Assembly: GCF_030063145.1 (NCBI RefSeq)
Contig: NZ_JASISM010000001.1
Coordinates: forward strand, 372,001 to 436,000
Origin: Cryobacterium sp. PH31-L1
GTDB lineage: Bacteria; Actinomycetota; Actinomycetes; Actinomycetales; Microbacteriaceae
Reading direction: 5' to 3'
DNA: 64,000 nucleotides
Shown piece by piece: positions 60,377-64,000 of the stretch (its first letter is position 1; each line of letters opens with the position of its first letter). The notes beneath the pieces are model-generated. The model was not told the DNA's origin, did no database searches, and worked only from the letters and a program-made list of their open reading frames with translations. The translations under genes and the position numbers were made by a program.

Positions 60377-60556
60377 TCAGAATTCGTAGATCGTGGCGAG
60401 TTTATCCAACAGCAGAACCGTGTGTGGACGGTCGTGCAGTGCCTTGGCGTCAACCGAGATTTCCCTCAGCCGTGCGGCCTCCGCATATTCTTCCCACGGA
60501 AATGAATCGGGTTTCGCTGCTAGCCGGATAAGTAAATACAATAAATACCGTTTGAG
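60377..60556 (-). pseudogene. Short protein-like remnant (possible small gene)
   Basis: 59 codons after a TAG: YLLYLLIRLAAKPDSFPWEE, then YAEAARLREISVDAKALHDR and PHTVLLLDKLATIYEF. Codon usage and composition look coding. The only in-frame start is a TTG at 60541, without a good ribosome site. It may be a small gene divergent from the ATPase gene or a 3' remnant. The rest of 60171-60570 holds nothing I can support. Confidence 0.35.
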
Positions 60557-60570
60557 CTATTCTGGTACCC

Positions 60571-61767
60571 ATGCCCCTTCGAGACGGTTACGAACCCAGT
60601 CCGTTCAGTCCAGGATACGGTCGTCGACCTTTGGTGTTCGGGGGGCATGAGACGGAACTCGCGGAGTTGTCCGACGTGTTCGCCAGCCTAGACTTTGGTG
60701 AGAACCACTCGGTGCTGATTTCCGGGCTGCGAGGTGCCGGGAAGACGTCGATGCTCGCGAAGATTCAGGATAGCGCGCTGTCGAACGGGTGGCTGGTGAT
60801 CAGCGATGATGCCAGCGCTGGCTTGATGGACCGAGTGATGGAGACCACCATTCCGAGCCTCCTGGGTGGGCTCTCGCCCGAGGCGCGAGCGCGGTTGACG
60901 GGTCTCGGCATATGGCAATTCACCGCGCACTGGGAATACGTGGACCGCCACCGTGAAGTGAAGCCACTGCTTCGCCGCGACCTGGTTGCACTGTCCACCA
61001 CCCTTGCTGAAAGCAAACAGCCCGCCGGAATTCTGATCACGATCGACGAGGTTTCCTCGGGAAAGGTGAGGTTGCGGGAACTGTCGAGGTTCGCGCTGGA
61101 GGTATCGCACGCCATCAGCGAAGGTGCGAATGTCATGGTCGTCTTCGCCGGTATAAAGGTCGACCTTAACGCGTTGGTCGAACAGGAGCACACGACGTTC
61201 CTTCGAAGATCACGAGAGCTCGACTTCCGTCGCCTTACTCCAAGGGAAACCCGGCACGTGTTGTCAGAGTCAATTCGTATCGGTGGGAGATCTATAACCG
61301 AGGATGCGCTCAATTTACTCGTCACGTTTTCGCAGGGTTACCCCTACCTCGTGCAGCTCGCCGGTGATTACGCGTGGCGCGGCAGTGGAACGGCGGCGAC
61401 CATCGCGCTTGCCGACGCGCAGTCTGCGCACGGTCGCGCGATCACAGCAGTCGAGCGCCGCGTCATCAGCCGTGTCTACCAAGATCTCTCTGAGAAGGAC
61501 CAGGAATTCGTCAAGGCGATGGCTGTCGACGAGGGGCGCAGCAGGATGGCCGACATCATTCAAAGAATGGGGGTGTCGGACCAGTACGTGCAGGTATACA
61601 AGAAGCGCCTCATCGAAAGTGGCTACGTCCAGGCGGATGGACGCGGGCACGTCGTGTTCTCGCTGCCGTATCTCGGTGACTACATCCGCTCAACGACGAC
61701 CGAGGCGGAGGGAGTCGCACGTGCGGATGACTGGGACCGCTTCCCGCCGCCCGCCGTGCCGCGTTGA
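60571..61767 (+). CDS. AAA-type ATPase with C-terminal winged helix (ORC/Cdc6-like layout)
   Basis: 398 residues. It begins PLRDGYEPSPFSPGYGRRPL then VFGGHETELAELSDVF, and the P-loop is ISGLRGAGKTSMLAKI near residue 55. Walker B is ILITIDEVSSG; sensor-like VMVVFAGIK and the arginine-rich LRRSRELDFRRLTPRETRHV follow. The last 100 residues form a winged helix (SRMADIIQRMGVSDQYVQVY then KKRLIESGYVQADGRGHVVF). This layout is common among bacterial ATPases of unknown function, some in mobile elements. No nuclease or toxin gene is joined to it. Confidence 0.75.
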   Translation: MPLRDGYEPSPFSPGYGRRPLVFGGHETELAELSDVFASLDFGENHSVLISGLRGAGKTSMLAKIQDSALSNGWLVISDDASAGLMDRVMETTIPSLLGGLSPEARARLTGLGIWQFTAHWEYVDRHREVKPLLRRDLVALSTTLAESKQPAGILITIDEVSSGKVRLRELSRFALEVSHAISEGANVMVVFAGIKVDLNALVEQEHTTFLRRSRELDFRRLTPRETRHVLSESIRIGGRSITEDALNLLVTFSQGYPYLVQLAGDYAWRGSGTAATIALADAQSAHGRAITAVERRVISRVYQDLSEKDQEFVKAMAVDEGRSRMADIIQRMGVSDQYVQVYKKRLIESGYVQADGRGHVVFSLPYLGDYIRSTTTEAEGVARADDWDRFPPPAVPR

Positions 61768-61906
61768 GGGTTCGGCTTGGGGCACCCGGAAGTCCGAGTT
61801 CGCTTTCAATCAGGTCTCGAGGTGCGTTGTCAGCGTTGCCTGCTCCTTGTCGAGCTAGCGGATGCCGGGCGTGGTTGTTCCGTTTGTTGGTATCTAAGGT
61901 AGTTCT

Positions 61907-62608
61907 GTGAACCGCACCGATCGTTTGTACGCGCTGGTGGAGGAGCTGCGGGCGGTAGCGCCGCGACCGAGGAGCGCGCGGTGGCTCGCCATGAAGTTCG
62001 ATGTCAGCTCCAGAACTATTGAGCGCGACCTCTCAGCGTTGCAACAGTCCGGGGTGCCGATCTGGGCAGAACCTGGCCGGACCGGTGGGTACTGCCTCGA
62101 TCCCGCACACACGCTCGCGCCGCTGGGCTTCACCGTCGACGAGGCGCTTGCGGTCACGATCTCGCTCGGGATGTTGGCCACCAGTCCTTTCCGCGATGCG
62201 GCGACGTCCGCGCTGCGGAAAGTGGTGGCCGTGATGGATGATCGCAGCCTGGGCGAGACCGCAGACCTCGCTACCCGCATCCACTTGCTCGAAGACGGCC
62301 CCGCAGTAGAGATGCCACCGGCACTCACCGGCGCTCTCCGAACCAGGAATGTACTCCAAATCGGTTATCGGGACCGCGCTGGGATCGAGACTTCCCGGGA
62401 GATCGAGCCTCTTGGCTACGTGGGCAAAGGACGTGACTGGTATCTGATTGCGTGGTGTCGGCTCCGTCACGACATACGTGCGTTCAAGGGCGAACGGATC
62501 AGCACGGCGGTGTCGACCGGTGAACGATCACCGCAGCGACCGTTCCACATAGAGGACCTCGACATTCCGCGTGGCGAATTGCGAACCGTGAGCACCGGTA
62601 TGCCCTAA
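61907..62608 (+). CDS. WYL-domain transcriptional regulator (YafY-like)
   Basis: 233 residues, GTG start. N-terminal winged helix of the HTH_11 type: RTDRLYALVEELRAVAPRPR, then ARWLAMKFDVSSRTIERDLS and ALQQSGVPIWAEPGRTGGYC. The C-terminal WYL domain has RNVLQIGYRDRAGIETSREI then EPLGYVGKGRDWYLIAWCRL, with WYLIAWC at the WYL motif, and RHDIRAFKGERIS. Such regulators respond to nucleic acids or small ligands. The VOC gene 82 nt downstream on the same strand is a plausible partner. Confidence 0.9.
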   Translation: MNRTDRLYALVEELRAVAPRPRSARWLAMKFDVSSRTIERDLSALQQSGVPIWAEPGRTGGYCLDPAHTLAPLGFTVDEALAVTISLGMLATSPFRDAATSALRKVVAVMDDRSLGETADLATRIHLLEDGPAVEMPPALTGALRTRNVLQIGYRDRAGIETSREIEPLGYVGKGRDWYLIAWCRLRHDIRAFKGERISTAVSTGERSPQRPFHIEDLDIPRGELRTVSTGMP

Positions 62609-62690
62609 CGCTAAACACCGACAGGACGGTGTCGCCAGGCAGTGGCAGGATGGTGGTGTCGAGCCAGCGGGGCCGGCTGAAGGGAACACC

Positions 62691-63065
62691 ATGGAATTTG
62701 CATCCATCCGAATTATCACCAGTGACGTCGACCGACTTACCCACTTCTACGAGGTTGTTACGGCCACAACCGCAGCGCGACCGGCGCCCACCTTCGCCGA
62801 AATACGAACTGGAACCACTGTCCTCGCGATTGCCAGCACCGCGACGGTCGCGACGCTCGGAAAGCACGCCCCTACCCCAAGCGCCAACAACTCGGTGATC
62901 ATTGAATTTCTTGTCACCGACGTAGACTCGGAGTTCGCTCGACTCCGAGACGCGCTCGAAGCTATTGTGCTCGAGCCGACAACCATGCCGTGGGGGAACA
63001 GATCGACACTGTTCCGCGACCCCGACGGTAACCTCGTCAACCTCTTCTCACGACCTGAAAGTTGA
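62691..63065 (+). CDS. VOC superfamily (glyoxalase/bleomycin-resistance-like) protein
   Basis: 124 residues with AAGGGA before the ATG. One VOC domain: MEFASIRIITSDVDRLTHFY then EVVTATTAARPAPTFAEIRT, IIEFLVTDVDSEFARLRDAL and the C-terminal WGNRSTLFRDPDGNLVNLFS. The position of the usual first metal His is Arg (IRII); the FRDPDGN...NLF end is typical. It could bind a metal or sequester a small molecule. Follows a WYL regulator that may control it. Confidence 0.88.
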   Translation: MEFASIRIITSDVDRLTHFYEVVTATTAARPAPTFAEIRTGTTVLAIASTATVATLGKHAPTPSANNSVIIEFLVTDVDSEFARLRDALEAIVLEPTTMPWGNRSTLFRDPDGNLVNLFSRPES

Positions 63066-63221
63066 ACACAACGTTTCAGCTAGCACGGCCAAGTAGCTCG
63101 CGTGGCCCTCACTACCTTATTGCGTGCTGTGACCGGGACGGCTAACCATGAAACGACCGCACCTCGTCGCCCACGCGGTCACGGGCATGGGCAGCCGAGG
63201 ACCGTTAGCTAAGGTGAAGGC

Positions 63222-63557
63222 ATGTCGGTTGCCTTCTGGATCTGCGCCTCTCTGACGCTCAGCAGCTCTCTAGTGAGCGGCGGGTACGCTGTGAGCGGCT
63301 TGCGCGACGCAACCCGTGAGTCTCGCGTTCCGTCAATGTATGCGTTGGCAAGAAGCGTGGCGCTTATCGTCGTCGCTGTAGTCGGCCTATCCAGTTCCTC
63401 GATAGCCTTCGCAGCCGCCGCAGCGCTGGCCATGGTTCTGGTCCAGGGGTTCGATGCCGTGATCGGTGGTGCGATCTCCGATCGTGTCAAGACCCTCGGG
63501 CCTGCGATCACGGCGTTGGCCAACGCCGCCGCCCTCATCTGGATGCTCACGTCCTGA
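63222..63557 (+). CDS. Small multi-pass membrane protein
   Basis: 111 residues, ATG start at 63222. Four hydrophobic segments: VAFWICASLTLSSSLVSGGY, LARSVALIVVAVVGLSSSS, IAFAAAAALAMVLVQGFDAV and GPAITALANAAALIWML. A polar stretch (GLRDATRESRVPSMYA) follows the first. The layout recalls small DUF4267-type proteins, but I do not assign the family. Confidence 0.6.
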   Translation: MSVAFWICASLTLSSSLVSGGYAVSGLRDATRESRVPSMYALARSVALIVVAVVGLSSSSIAFAAAAALAMVLVQGFDAVIGGAISDRVKTLGPAITALANAAALIWMLTS

Positions 63558-63648
63558 CTCATAGCACTTCGCCTGGAGAACAGCGCTCGAGGGTCATAAA
63601 CACCATCAATTCAGGCTCCGCGCGCACCTGAAATTGTGCCCGCTGAAC

Positions 63649-63665
63649 GTTCCCGTAGCGGGAAC
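63649..63665. terminator. Short hairpin between convergent genes
   Basis: GTTCCCG-TAG-CGGGAAC, 7-bp perfect stem with a 3-nt loop, between the convergent genes ending at 63557 and 63696. It has no T run. It resembles half of the dispersed island repeat. Confidence 0.4.
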
Positions 63666-63695
63666 TCTACCTAGAGCCAGGGGATCGCAGGAGAC

Positions 63696-64000
63696 CTAGG
63701 AGGCCCACTCCTCGGCGACGATCTGCATCGATGCTGAGGCACGGTATGCCTCGATGTCGGCGGCGGCGAGAATGGCGCTGATCAGTTCTTCGGTTCCTGA
63801 GACATAGACGCTTGCGCCGTAGAGGTCGTTCCCGACGGCCCAGACACCATCCGCGGGTATCCACCACTGGGCACTTCTTCCGCCGGCCACCCCCTCGAAG
63901 GGTTCCGCGCCGTCGGCGAGGTCGCCGGAGAGAACGTGCATGCGACGCTCGGGCATGAGCATGATGCTTGCTGCCTTTCGCAGGTCCGCGCGCAGGTCGG
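63696..64000 (-). CDS. Hypothetical protein, 5' end outside the window
   Basis: The frame is open to the window edge (upstream codons read DLRADLRKAASIM before the first ATG at 63962), so the true start is probably beyond 64000. At least 101 residues are visible: MLMPERRMHVLSGDLADGAE, then WWIPADGVWAVGNDLYGASV, YVSGTEELISAILAAADIEA and ASMQIVAEEWAS. It is soluble-looking and acidic. Not recognised. Confidence 0.65.
   Translation of the reverse strand, partial: DLRADLRKAASIMLMPERRMHVLSGDLADGAEPFEGVAGGRSAQWWIPADGVWAVGNDLYGASVYVSGTEELISAILAAADIEAYRASASMQIVAEEWAS

Noticed and set aside
39427..64000. A direct repeat of the tRNA-Thr 3' end that would mark the right attachment site
   Set aside because: I looked for repeats of the T-arm and acceptor sequence in the island and found none; the far end may lie beyond the window or the repeat may have decayed. 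No integrase gene is visible either.
1..64000. CRISPR arrays, rRNA genes, prophage structural genes
   Set aside because: No regularly spaced repeat array, no rRNA-like sequence and no capsid, tail or portal-like proteins were found.

Overview
The window is chromosomal DNA of a high-GC Gram-positive bacterium, most likely an actinobacterium of the Microbacteriaceae (Cryobacterium-like). The basis is the very GC-rich coding sequence with many GTG and TTG starts, the topA-tmk-holB order, a Tad pilus locus with DUF4244 and paired TadE-like genes preceded by a 6C-type small RNA, a topoisomerase I with a lysine/alanine-rich tail, and the recurrent octamer GCGGATGC/GCATCCGC inside alanine-rich coding sequence. 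The genus is inference.

Region 1 (1-16.7 kb) is a cell-surface polysaccharide locus. On the minus strand an acyltransferase, a YdcF-like protein, a Wzy-like polymerase/ligase, four glycosyltransferases or pyruvyltransferases and a Wzx-type flippase fused to a pyruvyltransferase domain are packed with repeated 4-nt overlaps. Two paralogous secreted parallel beta-helix proteins lie downstream. At the left edge a partial pyruvyltransferase and a glycosyltransferase run convergently on the plus strand. Together they suggest a pyruvylated, possibly acylated exopolysaccharide with dedicated secreted carbohydrate-active proteins.

Region 2 (16.7-39.4 kb) is backbone: a Tat-exported hydrolase, VanZ, a DHA2 efflux pump, tRNA-Pro(CGG), a metallophosphoesterase, a class A PBP with PASTA domains, RidA, a second acyltransferase, acetyl-CoA synthetase, a 6C RNA, the tad locus, topA-tmk-holB, a TAP-type lipoprotein hydrolase and a TetR regulator, ending at tRNA-Thr(CGT).

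Region 3 (39.4-64 kb) behaves like an accessory island next to tRNA-Thr. The host octamer nearly disappears, base composition becomes visibly more AT-rich in places, intergenic gaps grow, transposase fragments of several IS families appear, and at least one ECF sigma gene is frameshifted. Its most interesting content is a compact SDP-type (sporulation-delaying-protein-like) toxin locus at 44.66-47.97 kb: a membrane protein, an XRE regulator, an SdpI-like immunity protein, then SdpC-like pretoxin, SdpA-like and SdpB-like maturation proteins, with a palindromic operator before the pretoxin. A few kb further are two paralogous secreted proteins (50.3 and 52.7 kb) sharing a WAKD...PVVADP module and ending in hydrophobic Gly/Ala-rich tails. 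Each is followed at once by a small membrane protein, which makes them candidates for a second, undescribed secreted toxin/immunity family. The rest holds an ECF/anti-sigma-like pair, an LCP-family cell-wall ligase, a lipoprotein, an MFS/TetR efflux pair with a clear operator, an AAA ATPase, a WYL regulator and a VOC protein. A family of short hairpin repeats is scattered between the island genes.
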